A stretch of DNA of 45,593 bases from Indolivaga alginatilytica (GCF_003201355.1 NZ_QICL01000034.1:1-45593); one strand, 5' to 3'. Positions 27,648-39,430 are shown, counted from the first letter of the stretch. Notes: generated by a model from the letters alone, not told the origin. Program-made: numbers and translations.

Positions 27648-30134
27648 ATGACCAAATCTAATTTATGTTTTTTATTCCTTTCTTGTCTTCTCGCTATTTC
27701 GTGCACATCTCAATTATCAGCACAAGAGAAGACTTTGAAACTGTGGTATGACGAACCTGCACAGGAATGGGTGGAAGCCTTACCTGTTGGAAACGGTCGT
27801 TTAGGAGCTATGGTATTTGGAGGTACCGATAAAGAACTTATACAGTTAAATGAAGAAAGTTTATGGTCGGGAGGCCCTGTCGATCTGAATCCTAACCCGG
27901 AGGCAAAAAAATACCTGCAACCAATAAGAGATGCTCTTTTTGAAGAAGATTATGAGACAGCACAAAAGCTTTCTCATAAGATGCAAGGATATTATACCCA
28001 ATCATATGCTCCATTGGGAGACCTGCATATAAAACAACTTTATGATGGTGCAGTTACCAACTATTACCGTGATCTGGATTTGAATACGGCAATTGCAACA
28101 ACCCGATTTTCTGTTGGAAACGTAGAATACTTACGTGAGGTTTTTAGTTCTGCTCCCGATCAGATTATTGTTGTACGGTTAAGTTCGAATAAAAAAGGTA
28201 TGTTAAACTTCGACGCTGATTTAAGTAGTCAGCTCAGATCGGATTTGAGTACCTATGGCAACAATAAATTAATTTTAGATGGTCGTGCTCCCGCACATGC
28301 AGACCCTTCTTATTTTAAAGAGAATAAGGAACCTGTAATATATAATGACAAAAACGGAATGCGTTTTCGCTTGATATGTCAGGTGAAGACCAAAGATGGT
28401 AAAACAACTGTCGATGAAAAGGGGATTCATATATCGAATGCAACCGAAGCTATTCTTTTTCTTTCTGCTGCAACAAGTTTCAACGGTTTTGACAAGAATC
28501 CTGTCGCAGAGGGAAAGAACGAAAAAGACATAGCCGAAAAATTTATGAACGAAGCATTCCGTAAAAAATATGACGTTATAAAATCAGATCATATAAAAGA
28601 TTACAAATCGTATTTTGATCGGGTAGCATTCAATCTCGAAAAAGGGAAATCAACAGCGATGCAAATGACAACAACTGCTCGTTTAGAGAAATACCTTCAC
28701 GGAGAACAGGATTTGTACCTTGAGGAACTTTATTTTCAGTATAACCGCTACTTACTTATCTCCTGTTCGCGTCCGGGAGGAATAGCGGCTAACCTTCAGG
28801 GAATATGGAACAACGAACTCAGACCGCCTTGGAGTTCTAATTTTACGACCAATATAAATGCCCAAATGAATTATTGGCCTTCCGAAGTAGCCAATCTGGG
28901 AGAAATGCACGAACCGTTTTTGAATCAAATAAAAAATATGTCGGTCAATGGCAGTCAAACAGCCCGTAATTTTTATGATGCAAAAGGCTGGTGCCTTCAT
29001 CATAACTCCGATATATGGGCACAAACCAATCCCGTTGGAAATCTGGGAAAAGGTGCTCCTGTGTGGGCTAATTGGATGATGGGCGGTCAGTGGGTATCAC
29101 AACATCTGTTTGAACATTACAGGTATAGCGGCGATTTGGAATACCTTCGCAATTATGCTTATCCTATCATGAAAGGGGCTGCCGAATTTTCTATCGACTG
29201 GCTGATTGAAAATAAAGATGGCTATCTTATAACCGCACCATCAACCTCTCCTGAAAACACTTTCATCGACAATAAAGGCAAACGCGGTTCGGTAGCAGTG
29301 GCTATGACCTGTGATATGGTTCTTATATGGGATTTATTTACGAATCTGATCGAAGCATCCGAAGTCTTGGGAATCGATTCCGAATTCAGACAAACACTTG
29401 TAGAAAAGCGAGCTAAACTCTATCCTTTACAGATAGGATCTAAAGGGCAACTGCTCGAATGGTACAAAGACTTTGAGGATGCCGAATATAACCACCGGCA
29501 TATTTCACATTTGATAGGTTTATATCCTGGTCGTCAAATCTCACCTTTAACAACACCTAAACTGGCAGATGCCTCTCGCAGATCATTGGAAATAAGAGGT
29601 GACGATGGCACGGGTTGGGCACTGGGTTGGAAAATAAATACATGGGCACGCCTTCTGGATGGAGATCATGCCTATATATTACTTCGTAATTTGTTACGTG
29701 TAACGGGCAATAGGAATACAGAATATAATAAAGGTGGAGGCAGTTACCGTAATCTTTTCTGTGCACATCCACCTTTTCAGATCGACGGTAATTTTGGAGG
29801 ATTAGCCGGTATGTGCGAGATGTTACTTCAAAGCCATTTGGGTGAAATACATTTATTACCTGCTTTGCCTTCGGCTTGGTCGGAGGGAGATATTAAAGGT
29901 TTAAAGGCTAGAAATGGATTTGAGATAGATATGGACTGGGATAATGGTATGCTCAGTAAAGCATACATACAATCTCAACTTGGAAAAGATTGCATCCTGC
30001 GAACAGACGTTCCTATAGAAATTGCTAACACACAATTTTCGACTGAAGGAAAGGTGGTAAACGGTAAAAAATATTTCATCACAACTTTTCCAACGTCAAA
30101 AGGTAAACAATATATGTTAAAAGTAAGGTCATGA
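27648..30134 (+). CDS. GH95 alpha-L-fucosidase or alpha-L-galactosidase
   Basis: This is an inverting exo-hydrolase of terminal alpha-1,2-L-fucose or related L-galactose. I use the ATG at 27648 (828 residues), which gives a lipoprotein signal (CLLAISC, Cys19); an upstream GTG is less natural. The N-terminal domain has [20 protein letters not shown] and [13 protein letters not shown], standard for GH95. The catalytic (alpha/alpha)6 domain contains [11 protein letters not shown] (Asn402, Asn404, base-assisting pair), TSPENTF (Glu536, acid) and QIDGNFGG (Asp713), matching the residues known for bifidobacterial AfcA. It overlaps the next gene by 4 bp, so the two are translationally coupled. All key residues are present. 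Confidence 0.94.
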   Translation: MTKSNLCFLFLSCLLAISCTSQLSAQEKTLKLWYDEPAQEWVEALPVGNGRLGAMVFGGTDKELIQLNEESLWSGGPVDLNPNPEAKKYLQPIRDALFEEDYETAQKLSHKMQGYYTQSYAPLGDLHIKQLYDGAVTNYYRDLDLNTAIATTRFSVGNVEYLREVFSSAPDQIIVVRLSSNKKGMLNFDADLSSQLRSDLSTYGNNKLILDGRAPAHADPSYFKENKEPVIYNDKNGMRFRLICQVKTKDGKTTVDEKGIHISNATEAILFLSAATSFNGFDKNPVAEGKNEKDIAEKFMNEAFRKKYDVIKSDHIKDYKSYFDRVAFNLEKGKSTAMQMTTTARLEKYLHGEQDLYLEELYFQYNRYLLISCSRPGGIAANLQGIWNNELRPPWSSNFTTNINAQMNYWPSEVANLGEMHEPFLNQIKNMSVNGSQTARNFYDAKGWCLHHNSDIWAQTNPVGNLGKGAPVWANWMMGGQWVSQHLFEHYRYSGDLEYLRNYAYPIMKGAAEFSIDWLIENKDGYLITAPSTSPENTFIDNKGKRGSVAVAMTCDMVLIWDLFTNLIEASEVLGIDSEFRQTLVEKRAKLYPLQIGSKGQLLEWYKDFEDAEYNHRHISHLIGLYPGRQISPLTTPKLADASRRSLEIRGDDGTGWALGWKINTWARLLDGDHAYILLRNLLRVTGNRNTEYNKGGGSYRNLFCAHPPFQIDGNFGGLAGMCEMLLQSHLGEIHLLPALPSAWSEGDIKGLKARNGFEIDMDWDNGMLSKAYIQSQLGKDCILRTDVPIEIANTQFSTEGKVVNGKKYFITTFPTSKGKQYMLKVRS

Positions 30135-32461
30135 TAAAGTATCGATCCATGATTCTAAGAAATCTAATACTTTCTGTTTTGCTGTTGATATCCATCTTCG
30201 CATTTGCAGAAGAAGAGCCTCAATGGAAAGCTCGTTGGATGAGTATCGACGAATGTCAGAGCGAACCTAATACCTGGCTCAACTTCCGCAAAACGGTGAA
30301 TCTTACGACCGTTCCGCAAAGTGTTAAGGCATACATTGCAGCAGACAGCAAATATTGGTTGTGGATCAATGGAGAACAGGTGGTTTTTGAAGGTAGCCTC
30401 AAAAGAGGTCCGTCGCCAACTGATACTTATTACGATGAGGTCGATTTAGCTTCGTATCTGAAACCCGGTAAGAACCTTATTTCAATTCGGTTATGGTATT
30501 TCGGTAAACAGGGATTTTCTCATAATAGTAGCGGAAAAGCAGGTTTGTTATTCGACTGTCAGGCTCCGGGTATCGAAATTTTGAGTGGCGATAATTGGGA
30601 AGCGTGTATAGATGATGCCTTTGGGACGTGTGACGAACCGAATCCTAATTATCGGTTATCCGAGTCGAATATTTTGTATGATGCACGCAAAGATAAAGGG
30701 CGATGGCAGCTTTCGGATGGTCAGGTAAAAGGGATGCAGGGAACAACCGAGCAGGGAGAAGCGGGAGTTGCTCCTTGGGGAAAGCTAGTGAGGCGACCTA
30801 TCCCTTTGTGGAAAGATTACGGCTTGAAAGAGTATGTTTCGGTAGAACGCAGAGGTGATACACTCATTTGCAAATTACCTTACAATGCACAAATTACGCC
30901 ATACTTTAAGATCAAAGCAAAAGAGGGAGTGAAAATCAATCTGTTTACCGATCATTATCACATCTACAATGGTAATGTACCTAATATCAGAGCCAAATAT
31001 ATTACCCGGGAGGGGGTACAGGAATATGAAAATCCGGGATGGATAAACGGACATAATATGTATTACATTATTCCCAAAGAGGTGGAAGTATTGCAATTAC
31101 AATATCGGGAAACCGGATACGATTGCAATTTTTCAGGAAAATTTGAATGCTCCGATGATTTTTTGAACCAATTATGGATTAAAGCTCAACGAACATTGTA
31201 TGTCACTATACGTGATACTTATATGGATTGCCCTGAAAGAGAACGTTGCCAATGGACAGGTGATGCCGTGAACGAATCGGGAGAAACATTCTATGCTCTT
31301 TCTCCGTCGAGCCATGCCTTAACAAAGAAATGGTTATTGGAATTAGCCGGATGGCAAAAAAAAGACAGTGTACTCTATGCTCCTGTACCGGCAGGAAACT
31401 GGCGAAAAGAATTGCCTAGTCAGGTGCTTGCCTCGGTAGGATACTACGGATTGTGGAATTATTATCTCCATACAAACGATAAGCAGACATTAAAAGATGT
31501 TTATCCGGTGTTTGCTAAATATCTATCCTTATACAGCATGACAAAAGACAACGTTTTAGAACCTCGGTTCGGTGGCTGGTATTGGGGCGATTGGGGCGAT
31601 AACTGCGATATGGACTTACTGACAAATGCGTGGTATTATTTGGCTATCAAAGGAATGTATCTGGTGGCAGAAGAACTTGGTTTTGAATCAGACTCAAATG
31701 ACTACAAGGAAAAAATGCTAAACATCAGAAAATCATTTAATGAATATTTCTGGAATGGCAGTGAATACCGCACACCATCTTATAAAAAGAAAACCGATGA
31801 TCGTGGGCAAGCTTTAGCGGTTGTTGCAGGCTTGGCAGACAAAGAAAAATACCCTGCACTGCTGAAAGTGTTTCAAAACGAACAACACGCAAGCCCGTAT
31901 ATGGAAAAGTATGTTTTCGAAGCAATGATGATAATGGGATATGACAAAGAAGCTCTAGCACGCCATAAATCGAGATTTTCGGAGATGGTATACTGGTCGG
32001 GGTTAACTACTCTTTTCGAACACTTCCATATGGGAAGCGGAGGTTTTAAAGGAGGTTCGGTAAATCACGCATGGAGCGGTGGCGGGCTAACCATTTCATC
32101 GCAATACATAACGGGAATAGAACCTCTTGAAGCCGGATATAAAACATTTAAAGTAATGCCTCGAACTACCGGACTCTCCCATGCAAAGGCGGTTGTACCT
32201 TCGGTAAAAGGTGAGATAACGGCTGAGTTTACAGATGCAATCAAGACTTTCAGCTTACAAACAAATGTACCAAAAGGAACGGCTGCAATTCTTGGTGTAC
32301 CCATTAAAGGCATAAAACAAATAGAGATCAATAAAAAAGTCGTTTGGAAAAATGGAAAGTATATTCCTAATGATCTGGCAAGCGAATGGAAGAATGTATA
32401 CAACGAGCATATTTGTTTTTTAGTTAGAAACGGGAAATATAAAATAATCGCACATAAATAA
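30131..32461 (+). CDS. GH78-like alpha-L-rhamnosidase family hydrolase
   Basis: This is a predicted exported inverting hydrolase of the alpha-L-rhamnosidase superfamily. The 776-residue protein has a signal peptide (to about FAFAE). Early sandwich domains ([31 protein letters not shown]) precede the (alpha/alpha)6 domain with [18 protein letters not shown], where Glu369 or Glu371 is the likely acid, and [13 protein letters not shown], where Glu630 is the likely base partner. It is shorter than classic GH78 and differs in the surrounding motif, so linkage specificity may differ. The start ATG overlaps the GH95 stop (ATGA), implying the two enzymes are made together, perhaps acting one after the other on the same side chain. 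Confidence 0.8.
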   Translation: MIKYRSMILRNLILSVLLLISIFAFAEEEPQWKARWMSIDECQSEPNTWLNFRKTVNLTTVPQSVKAYIAADSKYWLWINGEQVVFEGSLKRGPSPTDTYYDEVDLASYLKPGKNLISIRLWYFGKQGFSHNSSGKAGLLFDCQAPGIEILSGDNWEACIDDAFGTCDEPNPNYRLSESNILYDARKDKGRWQLSDGQVKGMQGTTEQGEAGVAPWGKLVRRPIPLWKDYGLKEYVSVERRGDTLICKLPYNAQITPYFKIKAKEGVKINLFTDHYHIYNGNVPNIRAKYITREGVQEYENPGWINGHNMYYIIPKEVEVLQLQYRETGYDCNFSGKFECSDDFLNQLWIKAQRTLYVTIRDTYMDCPERERCQWTGDAVNESGETFYALSPSSHALTKKWLLELAGWQKKDSVLYAPVPAGNWRKELPSQVLASVGYYGLWNYYLHTNDKQTLKDVYPVFAKYLSLYSMTKDNVLEPRFGGWYWGDWGDNCDMDLLTNAWYYLAIKGMYLVAEELGFESDSNDYKEKMLNIRKSFNEYFWNGSEYRTPSYKKKTDDRGQALAVVAGLADKEKYPALLKVFQNEQHASPYMEKYVFEAMMIMGYDKEALARHKSRFSEMVYWSGLTTLFEHFHMGSGGFKGGSVNHAWSGGGLTISSQYITGIEPLEAGYKTFKVMPRTTGLSHAKAVVPSVKGEITAEFTDAIKTFSLQTNVPKGTAAILGVPIKGIKQIEINKKVVWKNGKYIPNDLASEWKNVYNEHICFLVRNGKYKIIAHK

Positions 32462-32508
32462 GCATTGAGTCCTTAAATCTTTTCTATTACTTGAAAATTG
32501 ACAAAGAC

Positions 32509-34662
32509 ATGAAAAATTATAGAATCTGTATATACTATCTATTCGCTATAGCTCTGTTTTTTTCTTGCAATAAAACAGCCGAAAATCAACCAAAGGAGCT
32601 AGAAAAACTAGCCCCCGGAGTATGGATGCTAAAATATGGTACTCCCGAAAAAATCGATTTATTAAGTGAACTGGGCATCAATCCTAAATTCGATGCTATA
32701 AAAGCAATGGGCGAAGCCGAACTGCCCATTGACAGATCAGAAATAAAAATAGAGGTGATAGACGGTAAAACATATCTGAGGTTTCCACTCGATGAGAATG
32801 AGAAAATTTGGGGGCTCGGGCTTAACTTTAAGACTGTTGAACAGAGAGGGCGGGTGATGCAACTTCATGTCGACCATTATGGTGGCAGAGATAATGGGCG
32901 GACACATGCCCCTGTTCCATTTTTTGTTTCGAGCAAAGGATACGGAGCATTAATAAACAGTGCCCGATATATTGATGTATGGGTAGGTACAGGTGTACGT
33001 AAAGACAGTCAAAACCCGCCTGTTGCACGGGATAGAAATACCGACAAAGAATGGAGTTCGCAACCGTATTCCGATAATTTGGAGTTTTTGATTCCGGCAG
33101 AAGGGGTCGAAGTGATACTTTTTTCGGGTTCATCAACACTTGATGTTGTAAGACGTTACAATCTGTACAACGGAGGAGGCTGTCTCCCTCCTAAATGGGG
33201 GCTTGGTTTCTGGCATCGTGTTCCAACTCTTTATACTGACCGGGATATACTGAACGAAGTTGCCGAATTTGAGAAACAAAAATTTCCACTCAGTGTTGTC
33301 GGGCTGGAACCCGGATGGATGACCCGCTCTTACCCTTGCACCTACGAATGGGATAGCACACGATTTCCGAATCCGGCTCAATTGGTAAAGCAATTGGCAG
33401 ATAACCATATAAAAACGAATTTATGGATTAACCCATACATATCGCCTGATGGAGAATTGTATAAAAAATTATTACCCTACTCGGGAAGCCATACCGTGTG
33501 GTGTGGAATAGTACCGGATTATACAATGACCGAAGTTCAGCAGATTCTGAAAGAACATTTCATTAAGCATCAACTGTCGATAGGTGTCAGTGGCTACAAA
33601 ATGGATGAAAACGATGGGTATGATCAATGGTTATGGCCCGATGTTGCAACATTTCCTTCGGGAGTTCCGGCAGAAAGTATGCGTCAGCTATATGGTTCTA
33701 TAATGCAAAAATTCACTACCGATATGTATCGGAAAGAGAATCTTCGTACGTTCGGATTAGTTCGTTCGGCAAATGCAGGAACATCGTCTTTCCCATACGT
33801 TCTTTATAATGATTATTACGAACATCGTGACTTTATTACTGCTCTCATAAACAGTTCTTTTATAGGTGTATTGTGGACACCCGAAGTCCGAGCCTCCAAA
33901 TCATCGGAGGAATGGGTCAGAAGGATGCAAACAGTTTGTTTTTCGCCATTGGCAATGTTAAATGCATGGGCTGATGGGACTAAGCCTTGGTCGTTTCCCG
34001 ATGTAGCCAAAGAGGTAAACGAAATAGCTTTGCTACGCATGCAATTAATACCATATCTCTATACTGCCTTTGCCGATTATACGTTTTTGGGTACGCCTCC
34101 GATACGGGCAATGAATCTCGAAGAGGGCTATACCGCATATGATGCCATTTCGCAAAAAGCATTTGACGGAACAGATAACCCCTACAATACCGCTTTGAAA
34201 AAAGAAGTAAAAGACCAGTTTATGTTCGGTGAATACCTACTTGTGGCTCCGCTGTTTGCCGGAGAAAAAACACGGCAGGTTATATTACCTCAGGGACGAT
34301 GGTACGACTTTTATACAGGAGAATTTGCCGGACAGGGTGAGGTGATAAGTGTATCTCCCGGAATAGGGCGAATACCTGTATATGTAAAAGACGGGGGTAT
34401 TGTGCCTATGTTTCCACCCATTACTAAAATTACCGGAGAGAAATTACCTGTCGAAATAAGGCATTATGGAGTGAAAAATGGCACTTATAATCTCTATGAT
34501 GACGATGGTGAGACCTATAACTATGAAAAAGGGGAATACACCCGAATAAAAATTGATGTCACGATTGACAAGGATCAGAAAAAAACAGGTAAAGTAGATC
34601 TTCCTGAGGGATCGCAGACTTGGTCTTTTTCGGAATTCAGTTTCAAATACATGGCTAAGTAA
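32509..34662 (+). CDS. GH31-family alpha-glycosidase with atypical active-site motifs
   Basis: GH31 enzymes are retaining alpha-glycosidases (alpha-xylosidase, alpha-glucosidase, alpha-galactosidase). I use the ATG at 32509 (717 residues), which gives a lipoprotein signal (LFFSC, Cys20). An N-terminal sandwich includes IWGLGLNFKTVEQRGRVMQL. The barrel has PKWGLGFWHRVPTLYTDRD and the nucleophile region GYKMDENDGYD with Asp366, in place of the common WxDMNE. The acid/base region reads SSFPYVLYNDYYEHRDF, with Asp435 as candidate, in place of the usual WxGD. The C-terminal domains contain GEYLLVAPLFAGEKTRQVILP. The motifs place it in a less typical GH31 branch. It follows the GH78-like gene by 47 bp and likely shares its transcript. 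Confidence 0.88.
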   Translation: MKNYRICIYYLFAIALFFSCNKTAENQPKELEKLAPGVWMLKYGTPEKIDLLSELGINPKFDAIKAMGEAELPIDRSEIKIEVIDGKTYLRFPLDENEKIWGLGLNFKTVEQRGRVMQLHVDHYGGRDNGRTHAPVPFFVSSKGYGALINSARYIDVWVGTGVRKDSQNPPVARDRNTDKEWSSQPYSDNLEFLIPAEGVEVILFSGSSTLDVVRRYNLYNGGGCLPPKWGLGFWHRVPTLYTDRDILNEVAEFEKQKFPLSVVGLEPGWMTRSYPCTYEWDSTRFPNPAQLVKQLADNHIKTNLWINPYISPDGELYKKLLPYSGSHTVWCGIVPDYTMTEVQQILKEHFIKHQLSIGVSGYKMDENDGYDQWLWPDVATFPSGVPAESMRQLYGSIMQKFTTDMYRKENLRTFGLVRSANAGTSSFPYVLYNDYYEHRDFITALINSSFIGVLWTPEVRASKSSEEWVRRMQTVCFSPLAMLNAWADGTKPWSFPDVAKEVNEIALLRMQLIPYLYTAFADYTFLGTPPIRAMNLEEGYTAYDAISQKAFDGTDNPYNTALKKEVKDQFMFGEYLLVAPLFAGEKTRQVILPQGRWYDFYTGEFAGQGEVISVSPGIGRIPVYVKDGGIVPMFPPITKITGEKLPVEIRHYGVKNGTYNLYDDDGETYNYEKGEYTRIKIDVTIDKDQKKTGKVDLPEGSQTWSFSEFSFKYMAK

Positions 34663-34830
34663 TCTACTTAAAATCTAATACTATAAAAGTCCAATACTCT
34701 GTAATTAGGTCGGTTGTGAGTAAAATGGAGGTGGTATTTTGAGAAGCTTTTATAAATCGTTATTTGAGGTGAAATTATATTCGCCTCCGTGTTTGTTTTA
34801 ATCTTTTTATTAACTTTTAAACTAATTTCT

Positions 34831-37800
34831 ATGAAAAAGAATTTCATTAAAAGGTTTAGCACTACTTTGTTAATGTTATTGGCTATACCAATTTGGATGA
34901 TGTCTCAGAATATTTCTATAAGCGGAAATGTTAAGGATTTGAAAGGGGAGGTTTTGCCGGGTGTCAGTGTTCTGGAAGAAGGAACAACAAATGGGATCAT
35001 GACTGATAATCAGGGTAATTTCAGTATAAATGTTTCTTCAAATGCGACTCTTCAATTTTTTTATCTGGGCTATAATACTCAAAGAGTAGCCGTGGCAGGA
35101 AAGCAACAATTGAACATAGTTATGTCGGAAGACACAAAATTACTTGAAGAAGTGGTGGTTGTCAGCTATGGTACTCAGAAGAAGCGGGATGTAACAGGTT
35201 CTATCTCTCAAGTCAATGGATCTAATCTGAAAGACCTTCCTGTAGGACAGATAGGTCAAAAACTGCAAGGACAAGTAGCAGGAGTACAAATAAACCAATA
35301 TACGGGTAAACCGGGCGAAAGCCCTGCGTTCCGTATACGGGGAGCCGCATCCGTAAATGGAGGTAATTCTCCTCTTTTTGTTGTGGATGGAATGGTTTAC
35401 AATTCGGGACTTAATAATATTAATCCCGATGATATCGAATCTTTCTCAGTTTTGAAAGATGCAGCGGCAACCTCACTTTACGGATCGAGAGCTGCTAATG
35501 GCGTTATCCTTATCACTACTAAGAGAGCTAAAGCCGGGCAATTGAAAGTTGATCTCAATGCATTCTATGGTATTCAGTCACTTAACGGTTTAAAAAGGCT
35601 TGACATGATGGATGCACGAGAGTTTGCACAATATCAAAAGGAGACCTACGAAGACAGAGCTATCTATGAGTCTTATAAAGATGGTGTGCCCGAAGTTTAT
35701 CAAAATCCTGAGAAGTATGGAAAAGGAACCGATTGGTATGACCTCCTGACCCGCACGGCTGCAATACAGAGCTACAACCTCTCAGTTGCAGGTGGTAACG
35801 ATAAAATATCGTCAATTGTAATTTTGGGATACCACAAACAAGAAGGCGTTGTTCTGAATACCGAATTTGAGCGTTTCACACTTAGGGCAAATAATGAATT
35901 CAAGGTGAACGATAAAGTCAAACTGGGACTGAATATAGCTCCGACATTCAAAATAAATAAAAATCATGGTACTGACGGAGGATGGAATATTCTCAATTCA
36001 GCCATTTTGATGTCTCCGATTCTTAGCCCATACAATGAGGATGGAGAATTGAATGTGGGCATGAGTGCTCCCAATATGTTCAATCAGCCGAACTGGCTCA
36101 GGGTGATTAAGGAGAGAACAAATGAGCATAAAAGCACAGCCATATTAAGTAATATGTTTGCAGAGATAGATATTTGGAAGGGCATTAAATATAAATTTCA
36201 GGCAGGTATAGATATCGGTAATGCGACTCACCGGACTTTTACCCCTTCGACTTCGGGAGGAGGTATGTTTGTTGCACCGCCTCAAAAAGCTACGGCAGAT
36301 TACAATACCGATAATTATTACGATTGGAACATAGAGAATATGCTTTCTTATAATAATACTTTTGGAGATCATTCTATAGAAGGGCTTTTGGGTTACAGTG
36401 CTCAGAAATATCAAGCGGAATTTGGTCGGTTGAGTGGTACTGATTTCCCCGACGATAAGATTACATGGATACAGGGAGCATCTACCAAGAACGGTAACAG
36501 TTATAAAGAAGCATGGGCTGTAGCCTCGTTTATTTCTCGTTTAAACTATCGGTATAAAGATCGTTATCTCATGCAGGCAACTTTTCGCAGGGATGGTTCT
36601 TCGCGTTTTGGATTTGATAATAGATATGCCAACTTTCCTTCGGTTTCGGGAGGATGGATCGCTTCGGAAGAAGATTTTATGAAACCGCTGCATAAAACAA
36701 TGAATTCATTGAAATTAAGAGCTAGTTACGGGCTTACAGGGAATTACAACATAGGAAATTACACCTATATAGCCGGTATTCAAACTGTCGATTACGTGTT
36801 CAATGAAACTCTTGCATCGGGGAAAGCATTGAGTGGGTTGGGTAATAGCCAATTGACATGGGAAGAGACAAAGCAGTTTAATGTTGGTATAGATTTAGGC
36901 TTTTTCAACGACCGCCTGTTTATGATGTATGACTATTATAGTAAACGCACGGATGGAATGCTTTACCGGATAGACATTCCGGCTGCATCAGGTTTCTGGG
37001 ATATTCAGTCGAATGTAGGCGATTTTAAATCATGGGGACATGAGTTTACTTTACAATCACGCAATATGGTCGGTGATTTTGAGTGGAGCACAAATCTTAA
37101 CTTATCGTTCAACAAAAATGAAGTAATGGCTCTGGGAACTAACAATACTCCAATTAACGGATATAATAACCAAGGAAGTGTAAATAGGCTACAGGTTGGT
37201 CAGCCAATCGGTGTTTTTATGGGGTATGTTTATGATGGGGTTTATATGACTCAGAAAGAGCTGGATTCTCAACCCAAGCATGCTTCGTCAGAGATCGGAA
37301 CGGTAAGAATGAAAGACCTGAATGATGATAAGATCATAGATGAAAAGGACAGAACTATTATTGGAGACCCAAATCCTGATTTCATCTTTGGTATAACAAA
37401 CGATTTCTCGTATAAAAACTTCGATCTGTCAATTCTCCTAACCGGTCAGGTCGGAGGTAATATTATGGATGGAAATCAGGAATATACGGAGAATCTGGAC
37501 GGATGCTTTAATGTACTTCGTAATGTAAAGAACCGTTGGCGATCGCCTGAAAACCCCGGTAATGGAAGTGTACCCAGAACAAAATTAGGAACAACAGCTT
37601 TGTACAGATATACCAATAGCAGTTGGGTGTACGATGCTACTTATTTGTCGGTGAGAAATATCACATTAGGATACAACATTCCTTTAAAAAGTAACGCATA
37701 TTTATCGAAAATCAGATTATACCTCACAGCACAAAACCTTAAAACCTTTTCTAAGTATCCGGGAATGAACCCCGAAGTGAGCGAAAACGGTATGAACTGG

Positions 37801-37875
37801 AACGGACTAGGCATAGATAAAACGACATATCCGATTCCTCGTACATTTAGTCTGGGTTGTAATATTACATTTTAA
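34831..37875 (+). CDS. susC-like: SusC/RagA-family TonB-dependent outer-membrane transporter (right pair)
   Basis: This is a second oligosaccharide importer. The ATG at 34831 (1014 residues) gives a signal peptide ending near WMMSQ; an upstream GTG would add 14 residues. It has a carboxypeptidase-D-like domain (about 29-99, ISGNVKDLKGEVLPGVSV), a TonB-box region EEVVVVSYGTQKKRDVTGS (about 106-124), a plug (LFVVDGMVYNSGLNNINPDD, SLYGSRAANGVILITTK) and a barrel ending in FSLGCNITF. It diverges throughout from the left-arm SusC, so the pair probably takes up a different fragment rather than being a recent duplicate. The 168-bp gap before it has no clear promoter box or terminator. Confidence 0.96.
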   Translation: MKKNFIKRFSTTLLMLLAIPIWMMSQNISISGNVKDLKGEVLPGVSVLEEGTTNGIMTDNQGNFSINVSSNATLQFFYLGYNTQRVAVAGKQQLNIVMSEDTKLLEEVVVVSYGTQKKRDVTGSISQVNGSNLKDLPVGQIGQKLQGQVAGVQINQYTGKPGESPAFRIRGAASVNGGNSPLFVVDGMVYNSGLNNINPDDIESFSVLKDAAATSLYGSRAANGVILITTKRAKAGQLKVDLNAFYGIQSLNGLKRLDMMDAREFAQYQKETYEDRAIYESYKDGVPEVYQNPEKYGKGTDWYDLLTRTAAIQSYNLSVAGGNDKISSIVILGYHKQEGVVLNTEFERFTLRANNEFKVNDKVKLGLNIAPTFKINKNHGTDGGWNILNSAILMSPILSPYNEDGELNVGMSAPNMFNQPNWLRVIKERTNEHKSTAILSNMFAEIDIWKGIKYKFQAGIDIGNATHRTFTPSTSGGGMFVAPPQKATADYNTDNYYDWNIENMLSYNNTFGDHSIEGLLGYSAQKYQAEFGRLSGTDFPDDKITWIQGASTKNGNSYKEAWAVASFISRLNYRYKDRYLMQATFRRDGSSRFGFDNRYANFPSVSGGWIASEEDFMKPLHKTMNSLKLRASYGLTGNYNIGNYTYIAGIQTVDYVFNETLASGKALSGLGNSQLTWEETKQFNVGIDLGFFNDRLFMMYDYYSKRTDGMLYRIDIPAASGFWDIQSNVGDFKSWGHEFTLQSRNMVGDFEWSTNLNLSFNKNEVMALGTNNTPINGYNNQGSVNRLQVGQPIGVFMGYVYDGVYMTQKELDSQPKHASSEIGTVRMKDLNDDKIIDEKDRTIIGDPNPDFIFGITNDFSYKNFDLSILLTGQVGGNIMDGNQEYTENLDGCFNVLRNVKNRWRSPENPGNGSVPRTKLGTTALYRYTNSSWVYDATYLSVRNITLGYNIPLKSNAYLSKIRLYLTAQNLKTFSKYPGMNPEVSENGMNWNGLGIDKTTYPIPRTFSLGCNITF

Positions 37876-37902
37876 TGAACTAGAATTTTAATACGAATTA
37901 TT

Positions 37903-39417
37903 ATGAAAACATATATAAATACGTTACTTGTAGCGGCTACTGTTCTTTTTTTAGGCGGATGTTCAGATGAATTTCTCAATATACCTCCCGAGCACTATCT
38001 AAGTAAATCTACATTTTATAAAACGGAATCGGACTTTACCCAAGCTGTGACCGGAGTTTACGAAAAAACAAGAGGTCTGGTCAGAACCGAGGGATATGTT
38101 TTAGGCGAAATGCGTTCCGACAATACGCATTACATATTGAATACTACAGATCGAGGAAATCAATTTACAGAAAGAGAAGACGTTGCCGATTTTATTAATA
38201 ACAATCAAAATCGTTTCAGCAACGAAATGTACTACGCCTGTTATTCGGGAATTTCGAGGGCTAATACGATCTTAAATCAAATAAAAAATAAAGATTTCTC
38301 CGAAGAATTTACAACCAGTACAATTGGTCAGACTAAATTCCTGAGAGCTTTATTTTATTTTCAATTGGTACGCACATTCGGTGAAATCCCTCTTTATCAG
38401 GACGAAGTTACAGATGCGAATAATGCTTTTGTCCCACTTTCGCCGGTAAATACAATATATAGTTTCATAATCGATGATGTGAAGGATGCTATTGTAAAGT
38501 TAAAAGATCCGACTTTTCCACAAAGTGGTAGAGCAACCAGAGGGAGTGCAAAAATGCTATATGCCAAGATACTGATGACGAAACCTGACAGAGATTATAA
38601 GGAAGCTAAAAAACAACTCGAAGAAATTATGAAGTTAGGTTATAAACTCGAAGATAATTATTCGGATGTATTTGAAACAACAAATAAAAATAATAAAGAG
38701 TCGCTATTTGAAATACAGTTTATGATGGGCGATAATCATGGGCAACAAAGCGATTGGTTATATTCTTTTATACCCAGAACCGTAGAGGCTTCTTTGATAA
38801 CGGGAGTAAGTGGTTCGTCAACATTAAATACCGGAGGGTGGAATACTCCGACTCAGGATTTAATTGAATCATATGATCCGACAGACCGGAGGTTGCAATT
38901 TTCAATTATGGTTGCGGCCGGACATAACAATACAGAAGGTAATTTCGTCATTGATGCAGTATTACCGGTAAACAATCCTGCTATTTCAAACTATCGACTG
39001 TCTTATCCTTTTATAAATAAATACCGCCATGCTCACAGTAAGATATTCAATACTAACGACAACTGGCCTATATTTCGCTATTCCGATGTTTTGCTTTCAT
39101 TAGCTGAGTGCAATCTGGTAGAAGGTGGCGACGCATTGACTTTGGTTAACGATGTAAGAGCAAGAGCCGGACTCAAAGCTTTGCCGAAAGTAGATGCTGA
39201 TATAATAGCTCTGGAGCGTAGGCATGAATTTGCCTTTGAAAATCAGAGATGGTACGATTTGGTAAGAACAGGAAAAGCAATTGAAGTAATGAGTGCTTAT
39301 GGAATAAAAATAAAGTTGTTATATCCTTATCTGCAAGCAAGAACGTATAATATTACTCAAGAGATGCTCACGTTTCCTATTCCTTATCGTGAAACACAGA
39401 TAAACCCAAATCTTTAA
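37903..39417 (+). CDS. susD-like: SusD/RagB-family glycan-binding lipoprotein (right pair)
   Basis: This is the surface glycan-binding partner of the preceding transporter. The 504-residue protein has a lipoprotein signal (LFLGGC, Cys20) followed by SDEFLNIPPEHYLSKSTFYK. Helical-repeat features include TKFLRALFYFQLVRTFGEIP and TRGSAKMLYAKILM; the C-terminal region has FRYSDVLLSLAECNLVEGG and ERRHEFAFENQRWYDLVRTG and ends in the usual IPYRETQINPN pattern. The gene starts 27 bp after the susC stop. Its product is shorter than the left-arm SusD and not obviously similar beyond family motifs, which suggests a different ligand. Confidence 0.95.
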   Translation: MKTYINTLLVAATVLFLGGCSDEFLNIPPEHYLSKSTFYKTESDFTQAVTGVYEKTRGLVRTEGYVLGEMRSDNTHYILNTTDRGNQFTEREDVADFINNNQNRFSNEMYYACYSGISRANTILNQIKNKDFSEEFTTSTIGQTKFLRALFYFQLVRTFGEIPLYQDEVTDANNAFVPLSPVNTIYSFIIDDVKDAIVKLKDPTFPQSGRATRGSAKMLYAKILMTKPDRDYKEAKKQLEEIMKLGYKLEDNYSDVFETTNKNNKESLFEIQFMMGDNHGQQSDWLYSFIPRTVEASLITGVSGSSTLNTGGWNTPTQDLIESYDPTDRRLQFSIMVAAGHNNTEGNFVIDAVLPVNNPAISNYRLSYPFINKYRHAHSKIFNTNDNWPIFRYSDVLLSLAECNLVEGGDALTLVNDVRARAGLKALPKVDADIIALERRHEFAFENQRWYDLVRTGKAIEVMSAYGIKIKLLYPYLQARTYNITQEMLTFPIPYRETQINPNL

Positions 39418-39430
39418 CAATTTAACCACT

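Noticed and set aside
33925-33940. LacI-like half palindrome (ATGCAAAC then GTTTG) within the GH31 gene
   Set aside because: The symmetry is incomplete, and it lies deep in coding sequence with no promoter nearby.
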